Assembly: GCF_030159095.1 (NCBI RefSeq)
Contig: NZ_BRXS01000006.1
Span: 310,001 to 374,000, forward strand
DNA: 64,000 nucleotides
Direction: 5' to 3'
From: Roseisolibacter agri
GTDB lineage: Bacteria > Gemmatimonadota > Gemmatimonadetes > Gemmatimonadales > Gemmatimonadaceae
Positions within the stretch are counted from its first letter, which is position 1. The number at the start of each line of letters is the position of its first letter. Under the pieces are notes generated by a model. The model saw only the letters and a program-made list of their open reading frames with translations. It was not told the origin of the DNA and ran no database searches. The position numbers and the translations under genes were made by a program. Positions 50,475 through 58,874 of the stretch are shown here, piece by piece.

Positions 50475-51718
50475 CGCGCCGCGTAGGCTGAGATTCCGAG
50501 CTCGCGCACGATCTCGTCGCCGATCGCGAGCGACGCCGTGGCCGCGGGGCTCGGCGCGTTGAGCACGTGGAGCGCGCCCTCGGAGCGCACGAACGCGAAG
50601 TCCTGTACCAGCGAGCCGTCCGGCGCCATCGCCTGCGCGCGCACGCCCGCGCCGCCGGGCATGAGGTCGGCCTCGCGCACCTCGGGCACGAGACGCTGCA
50701 GCGACGCCGCGAACAGCCGACGGCTGAACGAGCGCTTCAGCTCCGACATCGTCATCCCCGGATAGCGCGCCATGAAGCGCCACAGCCCGCGGAACGTGAG
50801 CGCATCGGCGAGGTCGGTCGGGCTGACGTCGCGCTTGCGGTAGCCCTCCCGCTTGAACGCGAGCACCGCGTTCGGCCCGCACTCCACGCCGCCGCCGATC
50901 ATGCGCGTGAAGTGCACGCCGAGGAACGGGAAGCTGGGATCGGGTACGGGATAGACGAGGTGCCGCACGAGCGACGCGCGCTCGGGCCGCAGCTCGAAGT
51001 ACTCGCCCCGGAACGGCACGATGCGCAGCGCGGGCGCGGCGCCCGCCATGCGCGCGATGCGATCGCAGTGCAGCCCCGCGCAGTTCACGAGCAGGTCCGC
51101 CGTGTGCTCGCCCGCGTCGGTGCCGATGCGCCACCCGCCGTCGCGGCGGGCCAGCGATCGCACGCCCGCGCCCGTGCGTACGTCCACGCCCTCGGCCGCG
51201 AGCACGCGCACCAGCGCGTCGGCGACGCCGCGGTAGTCGGCGATGCCCTCCTCGGGCACGTGCACCGCCGCCACTCCCGCGGCGTGCGGCTCGATCTCGC
51301 GCAGCTCGGCTCCGCTCAGCCACCGCAGCCCCTGCAGCCCGTTCGCGGTGCCGCGCTCCAGCAGCGTGCGCAGGCGTGGGACCTCCGTGTCGTCCACCGC
51401 GACGACGACCTTGCCGCAGATCTCGTGGCGAACGCCCTGCTCGCGGCAGAACGCCGTCATCTGGCGGATGCCGTCGGTCGCGAGCCGCGCCTTCCGGGAG
51501 CCGGGCGCGTAGTAGAGCCCCGCGTGCAGCACCCCGCTGTTGTGCGTGCTCTGGTGCTCCGCGACCCGCGCCTCCTTCTCCAGCACCGTCACGCGCACGT
51601 CCGGCCGCGCGCGCGCGAGCTTGAGCGCGGTCGCCAGCCCCACGAGCCCCGCGCCCACGATCACCGCGGACCCGCGGGCGGGGAGCGAGGCGTCGTCGGA
51701 GGGGCGGATCGAGGTCAT
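50471..51718 (-). CDS. lhgO: L-2-hydroxyglutarate oxidase-like FAD protein
   Basis: A 415-residue DAO-family flavoprotein. The dinucleotide motif VIVGAGLVGLATALKLARAR is followed by VTVLEKEARVAEHQSTHNSG and VLHAGLYYAPGSRKARL, which match LhgO (YgaF) closely. LVNCAGLHCDRIARMAGAAP, IVPFRGEYFELRPER and VYPVPDPSFPFLGVHFTRM are also typical. It oxidises L-2-hydroxyglutarate to 2-oxoglutarate in family members. I chose ATG 51718; an in-frame ATG at 51760 is possible. Coupled to the CCA enzyme by ATGA. Confidence 0.88.
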   Translation of the reverse strand: MTSIRPSDDASLPARGSAVIVGAGLVGLATALKLARARPDVRVTVLEKEARVAEHQSTHNSGVLHAGLYYAPGSRKARLATDGIRQMTAFCREQGVRHEICGKVVVAVDDTEVPRLRTLLERGTANGLQGLRWLSGAELREIEPHAAGVAAVHVPEEGIADYRGVADALVRVLAAEGVDVRTGAGVRSLARRDGGWRIGTDAGEHTADLLVNCAGLHCDRIARMAGAAPALRIVPFRGEYFELRPERASLVRHLVYPVPDPSFPFLGVHFTRMIGGGVECGPNAVLAFKREGYRKRDVSPTDLADALTFRGLWRFMARYPGMTMSELKRSFSRRLFAASLQRLVPEVREADLMPGGAGVRAQAMAPDGSLVQDFAFVRSEGALHVLNAPSPAATASLAIGDEIVRELGISAYAAR

Positions 51719-51833
51719 GGCGGCGATGGAGGAGCGGGAAGCGGCCGCGGATGCGGCCATCGAGGTGGCGGGACGTTACCGGGCACCCCGGGCGTGAACA
51801 ATGCCCGAACGCGACCGCCGGGCGCCGCGCGGC

Positions 51834-51839
51834 TAGATT
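51834..51839 (+). promoter_or_regulatory. Possible -10 box of the gene at 51846
   Basis: TAGATT ends 6 bases before the ATG at 51846, so a transcript starting 7 bases downstream would begin at the start codon itself. The -35 region (51811-51816, GCGACC) is weak. The 127-base divergent gap 51719-51845 shows no gene. Confidence 0.4.
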
Positions 51840-51845
51840 CGGAGC

Positions 51846-52301
51846 ATGCTGCCGTACCACTTTCGCGAGGAGCTCGACGCGCTGCTCGCCGCCTCGAGCG
51901 CCGAGCCGGCGTTCCGCGACGACGTGCTGGCGTACGCGGAGGGCCGGCCCGCCACGCGCGTGGAGCTGCACCGTCCGTCCCCGCGCATCAAGGTCCTGCG
52001 CCTGCTCGCGCACCTGCTGCACGCGGAGCCGGGGCTGCGCATCGCGCGGGTGCAGGTGGACGCGTGGTCCGGCTGCGCCGACTTCCGCGGCGGCATCGAC
52101 GTCCACGCGGCCGACGGGCGGCGGAGCTGGCGCTTTCGCTGGGACTGCCGGTGGGCGGCCGAGCAGGAGGGCTGGATGACCGCGTGGGGGACGCCGGACC
52201 AGTCGCGCGCGGCCGACGAGCTGGGGTGGCGCTGCTTCGCGCGGTGGGAGCTCGCCACCGCCGACGACCCGCGCGCCTCAGCCGTCGAACAGGACGCGTA
52301 G
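51846..52301 (+). CDS. Hypothetical protein, 151 residues
   Basis: Family not recognised. A small soluble protein, Arg/Ala/Trp-rich, without signal peptide. It starts MLPYHFREELDALLAASSAE and has an aromatic C-terminal half (SWRFRWDCRWAAEQEGWMTA). The last 24 bases overlap the 3' end of the convergent asparaginase gene. A -10-like box sits 6 bases before the ATG. Coding is supported by normal third-position GC bias and by lack of a better gene on either strand. Confidence 0.55.
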   Translation: MLPYHFREELDALLAASSAEPAFRDDVLAYAEGRPATRVELHRPSPRIKVLRLLAHLLHAEPGLRIARVQVDAWSGCADFRGGIDVHAADGRRSWRFRWDCRWAAEQEGWMTAWGTPDQSRAADELGWRCFARWELATADDPRASAVEQDA

Positions 52302-53261
52302 CTCCTCGACGCTCAGCCCCGCGCCGAGGCCCAGCATCAGGTCGATGCGGGCCTGCGCGGGGCGGCGCGAGCCGGCGAACAGCGCGCCCAGCTCGGACAG
52401 CTTCCGCCCCCCGCCCGGATACGCGTAGGTGCGCCCCACGCGGCCGCGGCCCGCGCGCGAGGCGATGACGACCGGCCGCCCCGCCGCGACCCACCGCTCG
52501 ATCCCCGGCACGACCTCGGGCGGGACGTTCCCGCGGCCCATCGCCGCCACGACGACGCCGCGCGCGCCGCTCGCCAGCGAGGCGTCCAGCAGCCGCGAGT
52601 CGCAGCCGGCCCACGTGGCGATGATGTCCACCGGCGTCGCCGGCGCGTCGGGCGCGAGCACCGCGGGCGTGCCGACCACCCGCCGCCGGAAGATCACGCG
52701 GTCCTCGTCCACGACACCGATCGGCCCGAGCCCCGGCGCCTCGAACGCGTCCAGCTGGTGCGTGTGCGACTTCGTGTCCTCGAGCCCCGCGAACACCCGC
52801 CCGCCCATCACGACCATCGTGCCGACGCAGCGGGCCTCCTCGCTCGCCGCGACGCGCACCGAGTCGATGAGGTTCTGCGGCCCGTCGTAGCCCAGGTCGC
52901 TCGCGGCGCGCATCGCGCCCGTGAAGACGACGGGCTTGTCGCTCGCGACCGAGCGTGCGATCAGGTACGCGGTCTCCTCGAGGGTGTCGGTGCCGTGCGT
53001 GATGACGACGCCGGCGACCGCGGGCTCCGCGAGCACCTCGAGCACGCGCGCGCGCAGCGCCCACTGCCGCTCCACGGTCATGTGCGGCCCCGGATAGCGG
53101 CCCCACTGCTCCGCGCGCACCTCGGCGATCTCGTCGATCCCGCGCGCGGCGCCGAGGATCTCGTCGGCGCTGAGCGACGGCACGGCGCCGCCCTCGTGCG
53201 CGTCCATCCTCATCGAGATCGTGCCGCCCGTGAACAGCGCGGCCACCAGCGGGCGCGTCAC
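52278..53261 (-). CDS. L-asparaginase
   Basis: A 327-residue type I/II asparaginase-family enzyme hydrolysing asparagine to aspartate and ammonia. ALFTGGTISMRMD carries the first catalytic Thr, VITHGTDTLEETAYLIARSV the second (TDT) with the motif HGTDT, and KPVVFTGAMRAASDLGYDGP the next block. No signal peptide, so cytoplasmic. The GTG start at 53261 overlaps the SDR stop; an in-frame GTG at 53267 is a close alternative. Confidence 0.92.
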   Translation of the reverse strand: MTRPLVAALFTGGTISMRMDAHEGGAVPSLSADEILGAARGIDEIAEVRAEQWGRYPGPHMTVERQWALRARVLEVLAEPAVAGVVITHGTDTLEETAYLIARSVASDKPVVFTGAMRAASDLGYDGPQNLIDSVRVAASEEARCVGTMVVMGGRVFAGLEDTKSHTHQLDAFEAPGLGPIGVVDEDRVIFRRRVVGTPAVLAPDAPATPVDIIATWAGCDSRLLDASLASGARGVVVAAMGRGNVPPEVVPGIERWVAAGRPVVIASRAGRGRVGRTYAYPGGGRKLSELGALFAGSRRPAQARIDLMLGLGAGLSVEELRVLFDG

Positions 53262-54022
53262 CCGCACAGGACGCTCCCGCCGTTCACGTTGAGGATCTCG
53301 CCGGTGACGTGCCGCGCGAGCGGGGAGCAGAGGAAGAGGATCGGCCCCGCGATGTCCTCGGCCGTCGCGACGCGGCCGATCGGGATGTTGGCGGCGATGC
53401 GCTCGCGTCCGCCCTCGCGCATCGCGCTGTCGGTCATCTCCGTATCGACCCAGCCCGGCGCCACGCTGTTCACGGTGATGCCACGCGGCGCGAGCTCCAC
53501 GGCCATCGACTTCACGAACGAGATCATCGCGCCCTTGGTGGCTGCGTAGTCCGCGTGCATCGCCTCGCCGCGCTGGCCGGCGGTGCTCGACACCATCACC
53601 AGCCGCCCATCCGGCGCCAGCGCGCGCGCCGCCGCGCGCGACAGCCAGAACATCGAGTCGACGTTCTGCAGGAGCGTGTGCCGCCAGCGCGCGTCGTCCA
53701 TGTCGGCCACCGGCACCTCCTCGACGGGCCACACGCCGTGGTTCACGACCACGACGTCCACGCCGCCGAACGCGCTGACGGCCGCCTGCACGAGCGACTC
53801 GGCGCCCTCGGACGACGTGAGGTCGGCAGCGTGCGCCACGGCCTTCACGCCGGCGCTGCGCGCCTCCGCGACCACCGCGTCGGCCTCCTCACGACGCGAC
53901 CGGTAGCCCACCACGACGTCGGCGCCCGCACATGCGAGCAGCCGCACCGTCGCCGCGCCGATGCCGCGCGAGCCGCCGCTGACGACGGCGCGCTTCCCGC
54001 GCAGCCCGAGCAGCGGGCTCAC
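53258..54022 (-). CDS. Short-chain dehydrogenase/reductase (FabG-like)
   Basis: A 254-residue classical SDR. The cofactor motif is VVSGGSRGIGAATVRLLACA (TGxxxGIG type), VVVNHGVWPVEE replaces the usual NNAG with NHG, and the catalytic residues are in VSSTAGQRGEAMHADYAATK (S, Y, K). VAPGWVDTEM and GEILNVNGG complete the family pattern. Substrate unknown; FabG-like 3-oxoacyl reductase activity is one option. Coupled by GTGA overlaps to gmhA upstream and asparaginase downstream. Confidence 0.88.
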   Translation of the reverse strand: MSPLLGLRGKRAVVSGGSRGIGAATVRLLACAGADVVVGYRSRREEADAVVAEARSAGVKAVAHAADLTSSEGAESLVQAAVSAFGGVDVVVVNHGVWPVEEVPVADMDDARWRHTLLQNVDSMFWLSRAAARALAPDGRLVMVSSTAGQRGEAMHADYAATKGAMISFVKSMAVELAPRGITVNSVAPGWVDTEMTDSAMREGGRERIAANIPIGRVATAEDIAGPILFLCSPLARHVTGEILNVNGGSVLCG

Positions 54023-54618
54023 AGCTCCTGCTCCACGAGGTCGCAGATCAGGTGCTGGATGCAGAGGTGCAGCTCCTGCGCGCGGTCGGTGCGGTCGGTC
54101 GGGACGATCACGTTGTGGTCCGCGAGCGCGCGCAGCGGTCCGCCGTCGCGTGCGCTGAGCGCGAGCACCGCGACGCCCTTCGCGCGCGCGGCCTTCGCCG
54201 CCTCCAGCACGTTCGGCGAGTTGCCGCTGGTCGAGTGGATGATGAGCAGGTCGCCCGGGCGGCACAGCGCCTCGACCTGGCGCGAGAACACGTGGTCGAA
54301 GCCGAAGTCGTTGCCCGCCGCGGTGAGCAGCGACGTGTCGGTCGTCAGGGCGACCGCGGGATACGCGCGGCGGTTGCGCCGGTAGCGGACGACGTACTCG
54401 GTCGCCATGTGCTGCGCGTCGGCGGCGCTGCCGCCGTTCCCGCAGAAGAACAGCGTGCCGCCCGCGCGCACGGTGTCGCGCACGATCGTCGCCGCGCGCG
54501 CCACGTGGTCGGCCAGCGTGTCGGCCGTGCGCGTGGCCGTCTCGGCCAGCTCCCGCAGCGCGGTGCGCACGTCGCTCGCGGCCACCGGCGCATGGCCGGC
54601 CGCCCTCGTCTCGCTCAT
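54019..54618 (-). CDS. gmhA: Sedoheptulose-7-phosphate isomerase
   Basis: A 199-residue SIS-domain isomerase that starts ADP-heptose synthesis from sedoheptulose 7-phosphate. LFFCGNGGSAADAQHMATEY and the phosphate-binding IIHSTSGNSPNVLEAAKAAR are diagnostic of GmhA, as is the C-terminal ELHLCIQHLICDLVEQ. The pathway kinase is at 884-1927 and a GT9 heptosyltransferase-like gene at 13620. The ATG at 54618 follows the hypothetical gene at 54639 by 20 bases. Confidence 0.93.
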   Translation of the reverse strand: MSETRAAGHAPVAASDVRTALRELAETATRTADTLADHVARAATIVRDTVRAGGTLFFCGNGGSAADAQHMATEYVVRYRRNRRAYPAVALTTDTSLLTAAGNDFGFDHVFSRQVEALCRPGDLLIIHSTSGNSPNVLEAAKAARAKGVAVLALSARDGGPLRALADHNVIVPTDRTDRAQELHLCIQHLICDLVEQEL

Positions 54619-54638
54619 CGGTCGTGTCTCCAGGGGAT

Positions 54639-54974
54639 TCAGCGCGCGGCGTCGGGCCCGGCGAGCGCGGCGAAGCGCCGCATGGCCGCGTCGGCGAGCG
54701 CCGCCAGCTCTTGCGGGCGCTCGCTCGCGAGCTCGAACGCGTAGGTGGCCAGCGCGTCGGCGGCCAGCAGGTCGAGCGCGGTCGCGCGCGACGTCGCGCC
54801 GTCGGTGAGCAGCGCGCCCACCGCGCGCGCCGCCGCGTCCACGCACTGCTCGGCGCTCACGGCCGCGCGATCGTCGGGCGGCGCCCCGTCGTACAGCGCC
54901 GCGATGCGCGACGTGAGCAGTGGGGGCGGCGTGGGCGCCCGCTCGGACACCCACGCCGCGAAGTCGGACGTCAC
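54639..54974 (-). CDS. Hypothetical protein between alaS and gmhA, 111 residues
   Basis: Family not recognised. A small, mostly helical, Ala-rich protein: DFAAWVSERAPTPPPLLTSR, then RAAVSEQ-like helix and VGALLTDGATSRATALDLLA. No signal peptide or membrane helix. The GTG start overlaps the alaS stop (GTGA), so translation depends on alaS read-through. Similar short genes beside alaS are not familiar to me. Confidence 0.6.
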   Translation of the reverse strand: MTSDFAAWVSERAPTPPPLLTSRIAALYDGAPPDDRAAVSAEQCVDAAARAVGALLTDGATSRATALDLLAADALATYAFELASERPQELAALADAAMRRFAALAGPDAAR

Positions 54975-57718
54975 GCCGCGCCCACCAGCGGCCCGACCAG
55001 CGTGGGCGCCTGCGCGAGCGCCTCGGCGAGCTTCGACGCGTCGGGGATGCCCGCCTGCGCCATGTGCGGCTTGCCGCCGCCCTTCCCGCCCGCCACGGCG
55101 GCGACGAGGCGCACCACCTCGTCCGCGCGCACGCCGCGGTCGCGCAGCTCGTCGCCGACGACCGCGAGCATCGTCGTCTTCCCGTCCTCCAGTCGTGCGC
55201 CGAGCACCGCCACGATCGCGGGGAGCTGCTCGCGCAGCGCGTCGCCGAGCGCCTGCAGCGCCTTCACGTCGGCGACGTCCACCTCGCTCGCCACCAGGCG
55301 CGCGTTGCCGAGCGGCTGTGCCGCCGCGGCGAGCGTCTGCACCTGGTTGGCGCCGCCGCCCTTGCGCGCCTCCTCGATGCGCTTCTCCAGCTGGCGGCGC
55401 TCGTCGACGAGCGCCTGCACGCGGCGCACCACCTGATCCGCCGGCGCCTTCACGATCTCGGCGACGCGCTCCAGGCCGCGCTCGCGATCGCGCAGGAACT
55501 CGTACGCCTTGGGACCCGTGAGCGCGAGCACGCGCCGGACGCCCGCCGCCACGCCGGTCTCCTGCACGATCCGGAACAGGCCGATCTCGGACGTGTTGCG
55601 CACGTGAGTGCCGCCGCACAGCTCCGTCGACAGCCCGGGGATCTCGACCACGCGCACGACGTCGCCATACTTCTCGCCGAAGAGCGCCATCGCGCCGCCC
55701 GCGACCGCCTCCTGATACGACTGCTGCGTCGTGCGCACCGGCTGCGCGGCCCAGATGCCGCGGTTCACCATCGCCTCGATCTCCTCGAGCTGCTCGGGGC
55801 GGATGGGGCCGTGGTGCGTGAAGTCGAAGCGCAGGCGGTCCGGCTCGACGACGGAGCCCGCCTGGTGCACGTGCTCACCGAGCACGTGGCGCAGCGCCGC
55901 GTGCAGCAGGTGCGTGGCCGTGTGGTTGCGCTCCGTGTCGCGACGCCGATCGCCCGGCACGCGCGCCTCCGCGCGGCCGAACTGCAGCGTGCCGTGCAGC
56001 GTGCCCACCGCGGCGACGCGCCCGTCGATCTTGCGCACCTCGTCGACGTCGACGCGCCACCCCTCGCCGACGATCTCGCCCTGGTCGGAGACCTGGCCGC
56101 CGCTCTCGGCGTAGAAGGGCGTCTCCTCCAGCAGCACCGCCACGCGCCCGCCGTCCAGCCGGCGCACCGCCGCCACGCGCGACTGCACGCTCGTCGCGTC
56201 GTAGCCGACGAACGCGCCCGCGCGACCCAGCTCCTCGTCGGGCGACGGCCGCTCCCAGCTCGCGAGGTCGCCCAGCGCGTCCGCCGCGACGCCGAGGTTG
56301 CGCGACTTGCGCTCCTCCTGCGACTGCGTGCGCTGGCGCTCCAGCGACGCCTCGAAGCCGACGATGTCCACGCGGTACCCGCGCTCGCGCGCCATCAGCT
56401 CCGTGAGGTCGATCGGGAAGCCGTAGGTGTCGTACAGGCGGAACGCGTCCTCGCCGCTGATCTCGCCGCGCAGCGCGGACGAGCCCTGCGTCGAGCGCAC
56501 CGGCGCGAGCTCGTCGAAGCGCGCCATGCCACCCTCGATCGTCGCCAGGAAGCGCTCTTCCTCCGCGCGCGTCGTGGTGACGATGTGCTGCGCGCGCTGC
56601 CCGAGCTCGGGATACGCGTCGCCCATCGTGTCGATCACCGTCTGCACCGCGAGGTGCAGCGTCGGCTCCTTGGTGCGGCCCAGCAGGTACGCGTGGCGCA
56701 CCGCGCGGCGGAGGATGCGGCGCAGCACGTAGCCGCGCCCCTCGTTCGACGGGAAGACGCCGTCCGCGAGCAGGAACGCGACCGCGCGCGCGTGATCCGC
56801 GAGCACGCGGTACGACGCGGGGTCGTTGCCGTTCACCACCGCGTCCGTCTCCCGGCCGCGGTAGCCCGCGCCGACGATCGACTCCACCTTCGCGATCAGC
56901 GGCGCGAAGACGTCGGTGTGGAAGTTGTTCGAGACGCCCTGCAGCACGGCCGCGATGCGCTCCAGGCCCGCGCCCGTGTCGACCGACGGCTTCGGCAGCG
57001 GCACGAGCGTGCCGTCCGGCTGCCGGTCGTACTGCATGAAGACGAGGTTCCAGATCTCGAGGAACCGGCCCGCCTCCGCCCCCTCGACGAACGCGTCCGT
57101 CGAGAAGTCGGTGCGATCACGCTCGGTCCACTCGCCGTTCGCGCCCTCGGGGAAGCGATAGTCCTTCGCCAGGTGCGCGAGGTCGACGTAGATCTCGGTG
57201 CACGGGCCGCACGGGCCGGTGTCCGCCATCTGCCAGAAGTTGTCCTTCGCGCCCAGCCCGTAGATGCGCGACTCCGGCACGCCCGCGATCTCGCGCCACA
57301 GCTGCCGCGCTTCGTCGTCCTCGTGGAAGACCGAGACGCGCAGGTGCTCGCGCGGGATCTGCAGCTCCTCGGTGACGAAGGCCCACGCGAAGCGGATCGC
57401 GTCGGCCTTGAAGTAGTCGCCGAACGAGAAGTTGCCGAGCATCTCGAAGAAGGTGTGGTGCCGTGCGGTGTGCCCCACCTGTTCGAGGTCGTTGTGCTTG
57501 CCGCCCGCGCGCACGCACTTCTGCGACGTCGTGGCCCGGCGGCGGCCCTCGGGCGGCTCCTCCATCCCGAGGAACACCTTCTTGAACGGGACCATCCCTG
57601 CGTTCGTGAACAGCAGGGTCGGGTCGTCGCCGGGGACGAGCGAGGACGACGGGCGGATGACGTGGCCCTGTCGCTCGAAGAACTGCAGGAAGCGGGTACG
57701 GATCTCGGAGGCGCGCAT
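54971..57718 (-). CDS. alaS: Alanyl-tRNA synthetase
   Basis: A 915-residue class II synthetase. The aminoacylation domain begins with FLQFFERQGHVIRPSSSLVP and contains LLFTNAGMVPFKKVFLG and RHHTFFEMLGNFSFGDYFKA. The editing domain has the zinc ligands HTATHLLHAAL (about residue 597) and ELCGGTHVRNTSEIG (about residue 700). The C-terminal oligomerisation domain ends with GGGKPHMAQAGIPDASKL. Full length. It belongs to the recA-recX-alaS neighbourhood, with one gene inserted before it. The promoter places the transcript start at the ATG. Confidence 0.96.
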   Translation of the reverse strand: MRASEIRTRFLQFFERQGHVIRPSSSLVPGDDPTLLFTNAGMVPFKKVFLGMEEPPEGRRRATTSQKCVRAGGKHNDLEQVGHTARHHTFFEMLGNFSFGDYFKADAIRFAWAFVTEELQIPREHLRVSVFHEDDEARQLWREIAGVPESRIYGLGAKDNFWQMADTGPCGPCTEIYVDLAHLAKDYRFPEGANGEWTERDRTDFSTDAFVEGAEAGRFLEIWNLVFMQYDRQPDGTLVPLPKPSVDTGAGLERIAAVLQGVSNNFHTDVFAPLIAKVESIVGAGYRGRETDAVVNGNDPASYRVLADHARAVAFLLADGVFPSNEGRGYVLRRILRRAVRHAYLLGRTKEPTLHLAVQTVIDTMGDAYPELGQRAQHIVTTTRAEEERFLATIEGGMARFDELAPVRSTQGSSALRGEISGEDAFRLYDTYGFPIDLTELMARERGYRVDIVGFEASLERQRTQSQEERKSRNLGVAADALGDLASWERPSPDEELGRAGAFVGYDATSVQSRVAAVRRLDGGRVAVLLEETPFYAESGGQVSDQGEIVGEGWRVDVDEVRKIDGRVAAVGTLHGTLQFGRAEARVPGDRRRDTERNHTATHLLHAALRHVLGEHVHQAGSVVEPDRLRFDFTHHGPIRPEQLEEIEAMVNRGIWAAQPVRTTQQSYQEAVAGGAMALFGEKYGDVVRVVEIPGLSTELCGGTHVRNTSEIGLFRIVQETGVAAGVRRVLALTGPKAYEFLRDRERGLERVAEIVKAPADQVVRRVQALVDERRQLEKRIEEARKGGGANQVQTLAAAAQPLGNARLVASEVDVADVKALQALGDALREQLPAIVAVLGARLEDGKTTMLAVVGDELRDRGVRADEVVRLVAAVAGGKGGGKPHMAQAGIPDASKLAEALAQAPTLVGPLVGAA

Positions 57719-57725
57719 CCGGAGA

Positions 57726-57755
57726 AGTGTAACGGCCGCCGGGGAGCGCGCTCAA
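57726..57755 (-). promoter_or_regulatory. Putative promoter of alaS (leaderless arrangement)
   Basis: TTGAGC (57750-57755, 4 of 6) and TACACT (57726-57731, 4-5 of 6) are 18 bases apart on the minus strand. Only 7 bases separate the -10 from the ATG at 57718, so the predicted start of transcription coincides with the start codon. Confidence 0.5.
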
Positions 57756-57793
57756 GCACGCGCCAGCACGCAGCTTCGGCGGAGCGCGCCGCG

Positions 57794-58624
57794 TCAGAGG
57801 CCGAGCGAGAGCTGATCGCGGGGCGCGGTGCTCCGCGGGACGGCGGGCGCCGGCGGCGCAGCGGCGGCTGTCGGTTCGGGCGCGCGCGGCTCATCGACCA
57901 CCGGGACTGTCGTCGTCGCGAGCTCCGCTGCCGGCCGCGCGACCTCCAGCAGGCTCCCTGCGCCCGCGGGCCGGCGCTCCGCCTCGATCAGCGCCAGCAC
58001 CTCGCGCACGGACACGTCCAGCCGGCGCGCCAGCGCGGTCGCCACGTGCTCGCTCGGCGTCCCCGCGAGCGTCGCCCAGACCGCCGAAGGCTGGAGCCCG
58101 CGCAGCCGCGCCCACTCGGTCAGCGTCTCGGGCCACATCGCCAGCCCGACGACGGTGGCCGCCGGCATCGCCGCGACCTCGCGCTCGACGCGGGCGACCG
58201 CGCGCAGCTCCAGCGGGTTCGTGCCCGTGCGGCGGCGCCATCCGGGCGCGCCGTCGGCCGTCGGCTCCGGGGCGCCGCTGGCGTCGGTGTCCGCCGGCGC
58301 CCCGTCCACCAGCATCGCCAGGTGACCCGTGGGCACGCCGAGGTGCGCCGCGAGCCGTTCGCGGATCCGCACGTACGGCTTCCGCCGCGCCAGCAGGTTG
58401 TACACGACCGACTCGGCCACACGCTCGGCCCGTGCCCAGCGGGCCAGCTCGTCGGGCCAGAGGGCGAGCTGCACGACGAGCGAGGCGGGCATCGCCGCCA
58501 CGGACGCCCGGACGCGCTCGACCGCCATCCGCTCGATCCGGCTGTCGCCCGTTCGGGGCGGCCGCTCGACCGGCGGAAGGTCGTCGACGTGAGGATCGCG
58601 GGCCCGCACCTGTCGCTCGGCCAC
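57794..58624 (-). CDS. Two-repeat HTH-like protein with C-terminal QLSLGL tail, function unknown
   Basis: A 276-residue protein. Two related segments, about 37-108 and 145-216, share the pattern RV-x3-VAAMPA-x-VV-x-LA-x-WP-x-x-L-x-x-WAR, then a helix-turn-helix-like stretch (SVVYNLLAR..., SAVWATLAG...) and LA-x-x-L-x-V. A Pro/Ala-rich linker follows and the protein ends RDQLSLGL, which resembles a sliding-clamp-binding QL(S/D)LF peptide. The GTG at 58624 has a Shine-Dalgarno GAGGAG about 8 bases upstream, deciding the start. It is inserted between recX and alaS. DNA binding is an inference. Confidence 0.65.
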   Translation of the reverse strand: MAERQVRARDPHVDDLPPVERPPRTGDSRIERMAVERVRASVAAMPASLVVQLALWPDELARWARAERVAESVVYNLLARRKPYVRIRERLAAHLGVPTGHLAMLVDGAPADTDASGAPEPTADGAPGWRRRTGTNPLELRAVARVEREVAAMPAATVVGLAMWPETLTEWARLRGLQPSAVWATLAGTPSEHVATALARRLDVSVREVLALIEAERRPAGAGSLLEVARPAAELATTTVPVVDEPRAPEPTAAAAPPAPAVPRSTAPRDQLSLGL

Positions 58625-58767
58625 GAGAGGGCTCCTCGAAGGGACGCCGGCGCACGCCGCAAGCGCCGTTCCGCAACCGGGCCGGACCGCGTCGCGGTCT
58701 GGCGGCACGTGCAGGCAGGCCAGGCCGGCTCCCAATGGCCGGGCGTGAGGCGATCAACGAGGGAATG

Positions 58768-58781
58768 TTCCCCAAAGGGAA
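58768..58781. repeat. Inverted repeat TTCCC-N4-GGGAA
   Basis: Perfect 5-bp arms around CAAA, 144 bases upstream of the GTG of the two-repeat protein. It lies next to a second inverted repeat in an otherwise gene-free gap (58625-58874), where it could be an operator. Confidence 0.4.
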
Positions 58782-58786
58782 TCATC

Positions 58787-58802
58787 CCCTGTACATACAG
58801 GG
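58787..58802. promoter_or_regulatory. Palindrome CCCTGTA-CA-TACAGGG
   Basis: Perfect 7-bp arms with a 2-base centre, near but upstream of the two-repeat gene and downstream of recX. The CTGT/ACAG ends resemble a repressor half-site but the spacing (N4) differs from the E. coli LexA box (N8). A binding site is inferred, not shown. Confidence 0.45.
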
Positions 58803-58835
58803 CCACCCCCACTCCACCAGCAAGCTCCTACCCAC

Positions 58836-58859
58836 CTCCGCTCAGCTACACGAGCGGAG
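58836..58859 (-). terminator. Hairpin downstream of recX
   Basis: CTCCGCTC (58836-58843) and GAGCGGAG (58852-58859) form a perfect 8-bp stem with an 8-base loop, 15 bases past the recX stop on the minus strand. No T-tract follows. Confidence 0.45.
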
Positions 58860-58874
58860 CGGCAGGCCTCGGCG

